Assembly (NCBI GenBank): GCA_003991915.1
Contig: RQTK01000514.1
Coordinates: 36,758-100,757, forward strand
DNA from: Elysia chlorotica
Taxonomy: Eukaryota; Mollusca; Gastropoda; Plakobranchidae
Length of the DNA stretch: 64,000 nucleotides
Reading direction: 5' to 3'
Shown: piece after piece, positions 12,140 through 26,300 of the stretch
Layout of the letters: each line of letters begins with the position of its first letter
How positions within the stretch are numbered: the stretch's first letter is position 1
Notes under the pieces: generated by a model
The model's input: only the letters and a program-made list of their open reading frames with translations
The model's database searches: none
Told to the model about the DNA's origin: nothing
Translations under genes and position numbers: made by a program

Positions 12140-12351
12140 CATTTCAAACGTAGAATGTTTGAAAACATCAACCACGATTGACAGAATAGTGAGTAAAAGA
12201 ATCAAGAATCCAAGAATACTTTAAATTAAGTGACAAACTATGTGAAAAATGAAATTAATTGTATTATTTCATGTTGACACAATTCTGTGGATTTTGTTTG
12301 AAGATGTAGCTGGTGTGTTACTGTTGATGTCGCAGATCAGTATGAAGAGTC

Positions 12352-12441
12352 TCAACTGAGACTTACATTGGTCGACTGGCAGTACTGGAGCAAAAATGTT
12401 TGGGCCTGAGCCTCCATGCCTGTGGAGATCAGGGGTTGGAT
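12352..12441 (-). CDS. CSE1L: CSE1L exon 26 (last), residues 939-967 and stop
   Basis: Starts in phase 0 after an acceptor at CTCTCTTCAG. Encodes [20 protein letters not shown] and nine more residues, then TGA. It aligns in position with the C-terminal helix of exportin-2 (vertebrate form ends in a similar AEALQYLQGYLQ stretch). The assignment rests on frame, length and this weak but clear pattern. Confidence 0.85.
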   Translation of the reverse strand: MQPLISTGMEAQAQTFLLQYCQSTNVSLS

Positions 12442-15400
12442 CTGAAGAGAGAACAAAAATTGAGCAAATCAAAATAAGAAAAATATTTAAAATGTCAAAC
12501 CTGATACAGTGCAACTCGAATACAGTCGACCTCACATATAGCAACATCAGACTCAGCGAAACCTCAAACATCTTAGGGACGGTTTTTCCCCTTTTATAAA
12601 GTCTATAAATTGATCTTAGACCTAAGAGATTTAACGAAAACTAACGAAGTATTAGGCTCATGATTTCCAGAAGTTTAAGCAAATACAGAGCTATGATAAA
12701 CTTGGGCGTAGCGAAGTACACATGTACAGGTTGAGTTTGCATCAAATTTGTATAGAGATCATAAACAAGCATGCTCGTCATGGTAAAATTATCCGAGTGC
12801 AGATGTGTATGTGTGTGTGCCAAGGCTGATTACGAGTATGTGCGCCACTTCCTTCAGTAGGTAAGCTTGAGCAAAGAGACAGAGCTAGCCAGTACAGGTG
12901 TCTAAGGGAGGGAGGTGTAAAATCATTGTTTGAACTCTGTCGCCAATGCTGTCTGGCAGGCAATGACAGTCCCAGCTTTCATTGTGCCACCCGACATAGC
13001 CATGCGCGCCTCTGTCTCTGTCTCCCTCTTTCCCTCTCTCTCTATCATTATGTTAACCAGGCAGAGCTAAATCTAGATCTAGTTTCGATTCCTGACAATG
13101 GAAAAATGAACTTTGTTTAAATATGATGTTACAGAGTCCCCGTATCTTGAACAGTAGAAGAGGGAGGGCAATAAAACTGTGTGCATAGTTTCTCTCAAAC
13201 TTAGATATACTGTACATGGCATGTGTATCGCGCATTTGCACAAACACTTCGTTAATGTTTGCTAATGAGAGAGAGAGACCTCCCCCCCCCCCACACAGAG
13301 AGAGATAGAGAGAGCGGGGGGGGGAGGCCTTACAGATCCATTATTGGATCTTGGCACGTTTATCAGAATTGCGCAGTTACTTGGGTTCATTTTCAGTTCA
13401 GTAGTGCTTATGATTAACAAGATTGAGGTTGTATAAACAGGTACATGTTAGGTTTCTTCGGAAAATTAAACAGATGTACAAAGTACTGTCAAGGATATTT
13501 TATAATCTCAGTTCAGTCAACTCCCAGTCTTGCATGCTTGAGCAGCATCAGCTTGTCCATAAAAAATAACACTTATGCCACAAGAAATGATTGTCATCAT
13601 GTAGTGTTGTGTACAGTAAAAGGCGTGGGCCATGGAATAACAACTTCAACAAACTTTGCGTTAAACAAACTATTAAAAATAAACAAGTGAGTTTGTTGAG
13701 TCCGAGTTGTGCTGTTCAGATATTGATACCCAAAATCTAAAAATAACCTGCAATTAGTTCTCAATTGAAACCTTATTAAAAGAAATATTCATTTAACAAT
13801 TTGCATCAAATATCTTTCTGAGATAAATGTATGTATCATGTGCAAGCAAATCTTAAAATGTGCACCAGTACCTTGTTATAATCATAAACCTATTTTATTG
13901 TTCAAAGAGCAGAATCATACATTGGATTGATATGGAAACTTATGAACATTTAAAACAGACCAGTCAAAAAAACCCAAAAAAAGAAAAGATACCAGAAGAA
14001 TTAAAAAGAAACAAAGCGGAAGGTCAAATCTATTTATTTAGCATACTTACCCGCCCAGGGCACCTAATTGCCATCTTTCCTAAACCCTTGGCTAGACACA
14101 CTTTGGGGTCCTCAGTGAAACCTGCCAGAGGATCATGATCTCTTCGTCCAGCAAATGCCAACTGAGAATAGGATGTCTGATACCCTGAGGCACAAAAAAT
14201 ACATTAAGGAATTACTCTCACATCAGCTGTCATGAGCATAGAAATGTGATGTGATAATACTTTAAAAAGCTATTTACCGCTATACGTATAAAGTATAACA
14301 TGACATGAGTAAAACATGTTCCGGCACTGTATTATAAAACACTCATCACACTACACGTCCGCATCCATATAACAATGGGATATAGAGCTAGAGCTTGCCA
14401 AGGGCCTAGACTTATGTCTAGGTTTCTGACTGGCGCAGAACAATTTTTCCTCTTTTAAGAAAATTTTCTATTTTGAGTGTAATAAAAACCCTTGATATAA
14501 CGAGAGATATAGAGATATTAAGAAAAACAAGAAATCTCGTTATTACCAAGTTAACTGTACTTACCTGGTGTATCCTCAATCTCGATGAAATGTTCATCAT
14601 CAGGAACAGAATCATCCTCAGGCAGCTCAAACAATCCAACCAGAGCTTGTAAAAGTCGAGGCCTGCAAGGTCGAGCAATAAAAGATTATTATTTAACCTT
14701 CATTTATCGTTTTCATCTCAGAAAGATACATGCAGTAAAAAAATGTTCCCAATGTTCTTACTTAATCTCACGCACAACTCTTTGCTCATTAGGTATATTT
14801 TGTAAATAAACTAGAAAGCCACATTTTCATCAGTGAGGCTTAGGTTTATTGCTAAACATTCTTCTCTAGACAACCTCTTACCACAGCTTGTTCTGATTAA
14901 TAAAAACTGTTCTCTCAAGTACATTTAAAGTAAAACTGTTGTCTATTACGTCCTAAAATAATAACTATTTGTTTGAAACCTACAAGAATATCATTCAAAT
15001 ATTATTTTAATATACCTTTCAATGTTCAGTGGAATCACCTTAATAAAAAAGTGAGTCTTAAGTTTTAGAAAAATGTGCTTTGGAAAAATTTACTTAAAGC
15101 ACAAGTTTAGCTTCATCTGAATCTAATCAATATCTAATTGAGAGATAGTAAAAAACATTTACTTTTACACGCTGGTTTTCATCAAACATACAATCTATTT
15201 TGATTGTTGCAAGATACTAGCTATATAGTTAAAAATTTGCATCTGATTCTCATGTGACAAGGGGACAAAATACGAGCATGCTTTGGGTTTTCTTTCATCA
15301 ACCTTAAATAAAGAGTGTTCTTGTTTCGGCTCTTTTTTGTTTTATTATTTCACTCCAAACATTGTTTATTTAAATAGTTAATACCTGTTAATTTGACATT

Positions 15401-18400
15401 ACAGAGACCAAAACTTTTATGTTGAATTAAGGGAAAGTCAAATCAATTAAAAGATTTTGAGAATACCAACTATGGAGTGGATTGGCAGAGTAGCTGTACG
15501 TCTAGATTGGAATTTACATTCCTGTGCTTTTTAAAAACACCATTCATTAGCTTATCTAGCCTATACAAAGTGCAATTTAGCAAGGCTTTCCACCAGTCTT
15601 GCATCAACTCACAATGAATTGCTTTCTTTATGGAAAATAATTATGATTTATGTCAAATTGGGCTGGAAAAATCGAAATAGGAGAAATTAACCACCAAAGT
15701 GTCAGAATAAACACAAATATGCAAGTAGCAATTAAAAGGAATTTTTTCCCGACTTTTCAAATATGTCTATTTAGGGGAAATATCAAATTATCAGATGACG
15801 AATTAAGTGGAGTGCACTGTGTGTGATCTAGACTAATATTAACAGCTCATTAACTTTCATAGAGAAATAATGCTAAATATTGTCAGCTTTACAATAGATT
15901 TAATAATTCATTTGATGCTAAATGCCAAGATAAAAATGCCTCAAAGATAAGGCCCATGTTTACTCCACTCAGAACTTAGTGTGTAGAGAATTTTCAGGAC
16001 TGAAGATGAATTGATTCAATGATTGTCATCAAGAGTTTAAGAAGCAAGGCAAGTTACAATCTGATAATGTGAGATTCCCAAACCCCAAAAAATGTGTTTC
16101 CTGAAATTCCACTGACATTTTTTACATTTGAAAGGATTTTTTAACTTACCAAAAAGCACTGAGATCTCCACTGAGCATTGCATCAGCCTCAGTAAGAATT
16201 TTCGTAACACCAAAGGCACAAATCTTTTTTGAAGTGTGGCCAGAAACTTTTTGCAGGTCAGGAATAAAAAGCCTCTCAACCACCATGGCAAACATCCTAA
16301 AAATTTGAAATTAAAGAGAGATTTATATGAAACATTTCCAAAACTCATATTCTGACACTGAAGACTTTTACAATAACATTAAACCCCATAATATTTTAAA
16401 ATAAGAAAATAGAAGTTATGGACACACACAATAATTTTAAAAAAATCCCTGTATGCATGAATACATTTTTTTCTTTGGCTTTAGGAATATATGTGGGAAA
16501 GAAAATACTGCAAAGTATAATAGCTGCTTAATCTCGACTTATGAAGAGATTATTCATTTATTGAGTACCGTAACAAACTTTAAAAAGAACAAGATCAGAC
16601 TCTCTCTCCCTGAATTTTACAGAATGCAAAAAGGGGCTGATAGTTTGTTTTTACTGCATGTCAACACGGTAGGCTGAATGCAAAAGGGTGTCGCAGCCTG
16701 TGGCATATATTCAAAATTCTGGCGTATTCCACTAACTTGTAACTATGCTTAATGTGAAATTGCTTACATGTAGTCTGTGTTCATCGAATCAACGTTATCG
16801 CCTTTGAGAAACTGCTCAAAGTTTAGTTAGCCTTTTCCTATCAACTTGCACACATGTGCGGGTTGATACGCTCTTGTATTAATCTACACACCATCTGTTT
16901 CAAAATAATAAATATCAAAGCTTTTCAAACTTTTGGAAATTCCCTAAAATCGCGCACACTCAAGGAAGAGGACGCATTTAGTGTTAATGAATTGTTATGT
17001 AAGCCAGACCTTTCTCAGGCTTTCTAAGCCTGTGCTTAGGGTATATAAGAGCAGAGCGCTGCAAAGTTAAGTAAGATTGATTGATGTTTGGTTTTGCTTT
17101 TTTTTGTAGAGAGAGGAGTGCTTATGCTTCTGATCATGTTGTAATATCTTGCCACTGTGAGTGTTGTTATTTTGTTGTTGTTGAGATTCATTTATAGATC
17201 TAGATTATGTCAAGAACTGCTTTAGATCTGGACATTCTTGAGTTGTATTCTTAACCTTCAGAAGGGGCATTTATCTTGCTGAGTTGAGTTGAGTTGGTTT
17301 TAACTTCCAACATCAGCACTATATAAGCTATATTGTGGACAGGCTCCAAGACGGACGTCTGAAAATTGTATGTGCTGCCACACATGAGACAGGGCGGGGA
17401 TGCCATGACTCCTGTCTCAGCCGGTCACAGGGGCATTTATCAATAAAGTTAAAATTATTGCATTTCTACAAAGAATTTCTAGTAAGCTTCATTATGTTAA
17501 TGTTTATAAGATAGTGCGTCCGAGCCTATGAGAATTATGATTACTCAGCCATCAACAGGGATCAACTTCATCGAATCAAGGTCACATTTAATTTGAAATA
17601 TGTCTGAAACATTTTTTTTTTAATTAAAAAGGACAGGATTTGCTTTGCATATCAACCAATAACTGACTTACTTTGGCTGTATGCCATCTACCATCTCAAT
17701 GAGAGAACTTGCACTGTACTTGATGGCATACAAGGAAAAAAACACCAGCAGACCTGAAGAGAAAAAAAATGTGTTACAACTTATAGACAATTTCAGTCAA
17801 ACCATAGCTGTTTCTCTCCAACAAATCAGAGAGGATATGTTTGAACCAACAATAAGACCTAATTATTTTTAAAGCCTACTGTTACATGTTGCCAATTAAT
17901 ATCCTGGTATACACATGAATTTGTTTTTTCTTTGGCCTTAGGGATTTATGTGGGAAAGAAAATACTGCAAAGTATAATAGCTGCTTAATCTTGACTTATG
18001 AAGAGGTTATTCATTTATTGAGAATCGTAACAAACTTTAACAAGAACAAGAGTAAGATTTATTTAAGAAAATCAGACTCAGATGGATCATTCTAACAATT
18101 GTCATTCCCTGATATTTTTCATCTGTTCTCTTTATAAATTTCCGTTTTGAATTTGATTTAAAATTGAGCTTAATCATACTGTTCTGTTTATTCCATTGTC
18201 ACCTTGTGCCTAGGTGTCACTGCTTACTTTTCTTAACATTGAATTTTGTTTCATGCACACAAATCTGCAGCTGACTAGATTGCTTTTATTATAGAAATCT
18301 GAACTTTACTCTTTAATTAAAAAGAAAATGTTCAGCAAGAGCTGAAGATAAATCATTGTCCACCACTATCAAAAGTCATTGACTGTAAGAGTTTCAAATG

Positions 18401-20328
18401 TCATCTAGATATCATGTGAAGAGACACTGACTTTGAAAGTGACAATATATTCTAGTTATGTTGTTGATGTGGTCATCCATAGTAATAGAACTGTCGATAA
18501 TCACGCCTAGATTTTTTGCCTTATAGCAAAGTTCAACTGTGGTTTTATCTATTTAAAGGTTTAGATTAGGCATGCTATTTAGACTGAAACCACTTCAACA
18601 CGACTCCGCCTAACCCAAAATTGTTGCTAAGTCGATGAAAAAGAATTGAGTGGTCGATCGTGTCGAATGCTGCTGAGAGGTCTAATAATGTTAACAGAAA
18701 TACTTGTCCTGCATCAATAGATAATAATAAATCATTGGTTATTCGCAGTAAAGCAGTTTTAGTGCTGTGCGACTCCCTATAACTGACTGGTTAGGATCTA
18801 AAAGGTTTTTTGAAAGCAAGCGCGCCTTTAACTGAGCAAGAACAACCTTCTCGACAATTTTTTAAATAACTAGCAAGTTAGAAACTGGGCGATAGTTTTC
18901 CAAGTTCTCAGGGTCAAGGTTTGTTTTTTTCAAGAGGGGTGTTACAAGCACTTTTTTAAAAGAATTTAGGACAACTCCACAGTTTAGAGAGCGAGATTGC
19001 ATGACTTAGAGGGGGATTATAAAATAATATTTTTTACATCTAAGGTGGATACTCTTTGGAATGCATTGAACGATTGACCGTTAAATTGTAAATCTAAAGC
19101 ATCAAGATCTTCATCCCAATTACACTTCTCAGATCTAAAAGACTATAGACCTCGGTGTCTTTCGTATTGGCTGAAGCCATTTCAATAGTATTTAAAAAGT
19201 TAAAAACAATTTTGATACTGAAAAAAAACATTAAAATATATGACAGGTTGTCCAAATGAAGTAGAAGAGAAACACAAGTTGGCAGAGAGGAATATAAACA
19301 AAGTCGGAGTAAACTTTGATTGCATAAATGGTCTTTTTTCAGCAATTTTTGGCATAAAATAATATTTTTGTGAAGCTAAATATTTTCAAATAAATAAAAA
19401 CATCAAAAGGAACATTATTTCCTATTTATATGCCATTTGGTGACAGCAGGAAATAAAAGCATGGCATCGATCATCGGTGGTCTAAATCCTTATCTTGGAA
19501 TGTTAGAGAGTTAAAAGTACTAAAAACATTGAAAACATTTCACTCACTTTTGATAAATTTTGTTGTCTTGGAACTGCTCAGTCTTTGGAACAAAAGAATA
19601 AATATCTGCTTGATATACTGGCTGAGGCTTTCCCTTGAAAGAAAACAAGAAAAACAGTTTAAGAAAGTGATTAAATGGAGTTTTTTCAAAAAGCAAAGAA
19701 AAACAAATGTTTTTTCTTCTTCTTCTAAATACACAAATTAAACAACAACAAAAACCCTAAAGGGAAGTTGGTTAAATTTGGTGACTATTGTTTAAGCAAC
19801 TTTTAATAAATGAAATTCAAAAAATTGAAAGATACTAGTCATCTTAAAAAAAAAAAAATTCAGTAGATTATCTGCATGTGTGTTATTACAGTATTCACTG
19901 TTGCATTTTAAACAAAAAATGAATGGTAAGGATTTACTGCATTGATGTTGAAAACAGATAGTTGCTCCATATTTTTTCGTCTTGATTTTCAAACCCAATT
20001 CAGGCCTGCCTACTTGAGAAATCCCCATTTAGGTACTCCCATACCAAAAAAGGGTATTTATCAGGAAAAATAGGCACAAATGCAGTTTTTCTTTATTAGT
20101 TAATCATGGTACTTGTACTCGCTACATGTGCATAGGGAGTGCCTATGCACACTATAAATGTATAGTGTTTCTGCCTCAATATTGCTATAAACAAAACAAA
20201 ACAAACAAAACAGAAAGAAAAAACAATAAATAACCCAAAACATAGTATTGTCGATTATATAAATATAAAATAATAGAACATATATTTTCGGAAACACTTC
20301 AATTTCAAGCAGATGTGAGTGAGTGAGT

Positions 20329-20374
<46 letters not shown>

Positions 20375-23300
20375 AGAAAAGTCAAAGAGTTTTTCTCATT
20401 TCTTTGGAAAGAAAAACAATAATTTATAGTGTGTATAGCAAAATTTAGTCAGAAACACTATTTAAATTATGATGTCTGTAGTCACAATAGTGCGTTTAGA
20501 CTCAAACTTGTGTATAACGTGATTGACCAAGTTCGGCAAGCACACTTTGTAATCCCATTGCCGTATAGGACCTATTAATAAAAATCTGTGATCTACATTA
20601 ATTTTTTGGGTTGCAAATGTACACATGCGCATGCTTCGCAAAAGAATGTTAGAGCACCAACAACACATCAAAAAAGAGAATGATTAGTTGGAAATAATGT
20701 CAGGACTAGGAGATTGGTTGTGAAGATTGAAAGATCGCTATTAATCGGATGCATAAAAGATAAACTAGATTTTTATTGCTTGTATCCCTCGTGGAATATT
20801 CGTGTACGTGAAGGTGTAAATAAGGAAGAAGGTCAAGGGCTGGATGTTCAGATGATATTAACACATGAATAAATGATTAACTAGATCTACGTTACTTGTT
20901 TGTTAATGTATATTGAGCTCATGATAACTCAAATCAAAATCATTACTTGCTTGGAAATGACTGCCAATGTCAATAACTGAAACCGAAAGTCGAGATAGAG
21001 AGATCGGTATGAATCGGATGAATGAACGCAAGAGAAAACAACGAATTGGGAGTCATCGGTATCAATGAAGTTGTTGACTAACCCAATCTCCATAGCACTG
21101 TATAGCTAGTATAGAAAAGAAAATAATTGCCTATCGATAAAATACATAAATTGTTCATAAATTTTCTTTCGCCCACGCAGAAAGCACTGGAAACTTTCTG
21201 TATTCATCTCTAGTTTCGGTTGCGTGATTGAGAGGAACATCATAGCCATACCCCAAATACATGTACCTTTTTTTGCAAAAAACAGCGGCGTTGCTCATAA
21301 GGTTGTATATTTTCATTTTTTTTTTTTTACGTATTTTTGGTAGAAAAAGTGAACTAAAATAACAAAGCGTACAGGCTTCAGAAACTATGACCTAAGAGAA
21401 TAGGCTTCGACAAAGAGCGCATGATACTAGGCCTATGGAAGAAAAAAAATGTCGATACGGACTCAGCTAAATCTAATAGGTGCGGGTCATGAGCTTTCTG
21501 AGGCCGTGGATAGGGGCTTGTCTTGGGTGTCTCTTGGTAAGCGGCTAACAGAGGCATATAATAAAAAAAAAAACGCCAATTGCACTGCTGAATATCTTCA
21601 GTTCGAAAAATATGTATATTTCTGTGGAAAATCGGGAAATCAGGATTGACGCCGAAAATCGGTATGCACCGATTTGAGAAGCAGGTCTGCCTAATTGCTT
21701 TGCACAAATTACTACGTTTGAGCTTGACCCATATACAGTCATCTACAGTATTTTTAACTTACTGATAATTATTACCAAAAAAATTGTCAGTTCATTTCCA
21801 TTACTATTGAGCACAACAACAAAATTTTTTTTTTAACTGCTCGTCATTTTTCATTCTATGGCCTGCACCTTTTACTGTACACAACACGGCATGATGTCAA
21901 TCATTGCTTTTGGCATAAGTGTTATTTAATAGGGACAAGCTGGCAGATTGTTGGTGGTCTAATTTCAAACTAAATTCAGTGTCTGGTATACAACTATTTG
22001 AGCTTATCAACACGTCTGGATCGTTGGATCTGAGGATGGGTATGAGGTGAGTTCGTTGGACCCAAGGTAGTTTAGATAAGACAAAGAAGAGAAAAAAATC
22101 TGAAATTTTTATCTGTTTGTTGCATGTAGGGTGTTCTTAGAGTCCGAGTTTGTTGAATTTGAGTTGTACTGTATATCATTTACAGGGTTATTTATTTATT
22201 TTATGTTTTTCATTATTAATCTTCAGATAACTTTTTTATAAAAAGTAAACTCACTTTGGAATAAACTCAATTATGTAATTGAGAAGATAAAATCCCTCAT
22301 GATCGTGGGTCTTGGAAGCAATGAGCTTCTGAAAAACTCCCAAAAGGCCATTCTAAAAAAAAAAATAATAGAGAAAGAGATAATTTTATTGCGAACAAAT
22401 TTAACAACTGGTTTTAAAGAGTCAACATTTCATATTTAACAATATGGAAGATAATCAATGAGCTACAAACTATTTACTCTTTAATAAAACATTTTTATTT
22501 CAAAGTCATAAACTGATTTTTCTTTAAGCAATATAACAAATTTTGATCAGCCATAGATCTAAAAACTACACACTATTATCTTGATCATAAAACTACTCTA
22601 AACTTCCAGTCTTACTCCTTTTTGCTCAATAATAAACACCCCTACCTGTATTTTTATCTCTTAACAACAATGAAATAAAGACCCCCCTTATAGATTTTAC
22701 AGGCTGGTTTAAAAAATATTAATATTAATTAGAGTGTCTAGTATAAGAATGTAATTAAATCTTAGAACCTACCCATCATATCATAAGTATAAACTAGGTG
22801 TTTATCCCTCTCAAAATCTCAAGTAATTGTGAATATCAATGCCATTTGGGCACAATCTGTGGGTGAGAATACTATTTTGCTAACTTGATTTTACCTTTGT
22901 ACCTTCCATCTTATCTTGGAGTACAAATAATTACGGATAGATTGTTTCAGAAGGATATAATAATCATTTACAAAATCTGTTTTTATTAACATCTGTGTTT
23001 CATTTATCTTTATTAACATCTGTGTTTCATTTATCTATGCTTATCTTTTCTTAACAACCTACTGAATATCTATAAAGTATATTTATGAAAAGTCGGTGGA
23101 TATGGAGTAACAAGCATGGGGCTGGTTCTTTTCATCTTGGTACGAAAACCCTGAAAGCAAAATAACTCACCAGTTTTTCCTGTTCTATTTGATGTGAGCC
23201 TTTCTCAATGTAGGCCTGAATGAGACGAACCAAAGGAGGGATATTGCCTGGTCTTTCCCACAGAACAGGAGCAAGCAAGTGTGGGAAAAGAGCCAGGTAT

Positions 23301-26300
23301 GTTGATGGAATGTCCCCAGAGTGTTGTTCCATTAACAGAGATAGAATCTGGAAGACATAGGGGATGAACTCTGCCAAACAGAAAAGGGGTGGGGAGAGGA
23401 AATATGAAATTCTTGAAGGAGAGGAATTTTATACCATTTAAGCTAAATAGGGCAACAACGAAACTATAATTTAATTTGTATCAGGCACTCACAACTATTT
23501 ACACTGATGACGCCTAAGATGAGACAAACCAATGAACTACAGAGCAGTTATGGGACTTGAAATATCAATTGAATCTATAAACGAATATCTTTTTTTTTTT
23601 AATTTTGTAAATATGGATAAAACATTCTAATGCTTAAGGCATCTTAAGCTATTTTAGACTCTAAATGATTGATAATATCACTATCTCTCTGCAATGGATT
23701 TGCTAATTTAGACTCTTTCATTTCATTAATTATCAAAATAAAGATGTTATTCCAGTTCTTAATCTTCTTATTCTTCTTCTTCGTCTGATGGACATTTTCA
23801 CTTGAAATGAGGTAACGCGCCATAGGTCCTCCAGTCTTCTGTAAAACTTTTGTTGTAGTGGAATATGGATTGGCTAGATCTATTCTCTCAAGACTGCCAG
23901 TAAGTAACATTCTTGCAGGATGTATTTTGATGTTTGTTTCAATCTTTCAAATGGGCATTGCTGTGTGGGTGCGATGCGGAGCTTGTGCATGTGCTGGTTC
24001 AGGCAACTGTAGCCAGTTCTGAGTCTTAATATGGTCACTTTCTCTTTTTGGTCTAATACATAGTATGTGTCTATGGGGTTGTAGTTTGGGTAGCTTTGTT
24101 TCCACTTATTATTATGCAGTCTTCATATAGGTTCTTGTTTCAAAATAACTCTTAATCTTAATCCATTCCAATTGCTCACCCTGCACGTCTTGCTGTAAAA
24201 TTTCTGTGAAAGGTTGGAATAGTGCCTCTTCAAATGCTGTAACTGAACCAGGAAGTTTTTTGCAGGAAGCTCTCACAGCCACGCATAAACACTCAAACAA
24301 ATAATGATTAAAATGAGGCTTGGATGGATTCTGGTTGGAAAAAAAATAGTACAAGAGTAAAGATGGTAATGTGATAGAGTGGGACCTCAAACTATTTCCC
24401 AAAAGAATTGCTCTTTGGATGTATTAAAGCTCTGTATTTCAATCTTGATATTTTTCTTTTCCTGCCTGAGCTTAATATTTTGATAAACTCCATAAATAAG
24501 AATGAGGAAAGAATAGATAAATAATAAAAGAGAGTAATACGGAAGAGAAAAAAAAGAAAAGGCACAAGAGGCAGGAAGCAAGAGATAGAGGGGAGAGACA
24601 CAGATAAAACAAGTACATTCAAACATTCGTTTTGATCCATCTCAGGGCAAATTTTTTGTCATAGTACAAGTTCATGAATTCAAAGACATAATGGTTTCCA
24701 AAAATAGCTAACTTGTGATTTCAATGCATAAAGAAAGTCACATACCTTACTGACAAGGATCAGTTTTGCTTTGAGTCCAGTAATCAATTGAGGCATCATA
24801 GGTATGACATGTTCTTGTAGCAGTGACATGGTTCGCATCACAGCTGAAGTAGGAGTTAAGTGCAACAAATTAGTATAAATCTAGATCTCTCTTTTCCCTT
24901 TTTTTATGTCATTAATTTTATAGCACACATTGTTTTCATGTTTTAATTTACTCTTCAAAAGATTGATATTTTTCCTGAATATGATCAGACTTTAAAACTA
25001 AGGTCTTTAAGAAAAATTGGTGGCAGATTAATGCCAAATATATACAGTGGTCTCCAACCCACTCCACCTTCAAACACAAGCCTGTGAACCTTTACAAATG
25101 GTAGACTAGGCTAAACCCATGTCAGAAGATCAGAGAAATCTTCCTTCCGCCATCACTTTGTCACGTCAACTTGCGACGACTGTGGGTCTACAGAGTTTTA
25201 CATCAAGTGTTAACCGATGAACCTAAACCCCTCCCCTCCTAAGTAGGGCCTGATCTAGAATAAAAATCACAGCTGGGCAGCAGGTGTTTCGTTACGCGAG
25301 AGTGGGTAGATATCAAACCATTGAGGAGTAAACGACTAAACGTGACCTGATCACTCAACAAGTAACCCAATTTTTTTTCTTATCTTATCCTCTCAGCTGC
25401 TCATCAAAACTCTTTAAATAGTTAAATTGTTAACACATGAAAGGATGCGCGCTTTTTCTTTCTTTCTCTCTCAGTCTCTCAGCCTCTTTCTTGTTCTTTT
25501 CCTTGTCTCTTCCTCTCTCTCAGTCTCTAATTTCTCTCTCTCCTTTTTTCTTTTTTTCCCCTCTCGCCCCTTGATTTTCAGCAGACCTGATTGTACATGA
25601 GCGTTCTTTACATTACCATTGCATTTTGTTACTTACAGATTACAATTACAAATTTCGCTTTGTTCGCTGTCTTTCTTCCCTCGCTCTTCTGTCTTTTTTT
25701 GCGACTTCCCCTTCCTCCCTCTCTCTACTTTTTCTCTTTTCAGCGACCTCCCTTTCCTCCATCCTCTCTCTCTTTCTCTCATGTCTTCTTTTTTCTCTCT
25801 CCTACCCCCCCTCCTCTTTCTCCTGTCTCCTTTTTTCTCTCTCCTACCTCTCTCTCTCTTCTTTTTCACTTTGTTCGCTGTCTTTCTTCCCTCCCTCCAT
25901 CACCTTTAAAGGTGCGGGGGTACTCAACCTCCAATTAGATGGTCGCAGACTCATATTTTTTTAACTTGCCAAATCAAATTCTTTTCCCTTAAGCAGAGTC
26001 TTGACTGTAGAGCTATATCAAAAAAATGCTAGGAGCTGTGCACACATCAGTCTGTGTGGTGGGACCAGGGGGAAGAGCCATCTGGTGTTAAACCAAAGAA
26101 ATTTTTTCTGCCATGATCGTGTCACGCGAACTCTCGGCACTTACGAATCTAGAAGCTTGAAAATCAAAATGTTTGACGTGGAGGTGTGAACTGTACAGCT
26201 CTCTGCTCTGGCCTGAAAATCATGGGTGGGCCCAATCGTTAAGTTACAAGAGACAGGGCATCCAAACACAGAAGAATAGGTGGGACTTGAACAATTACGC

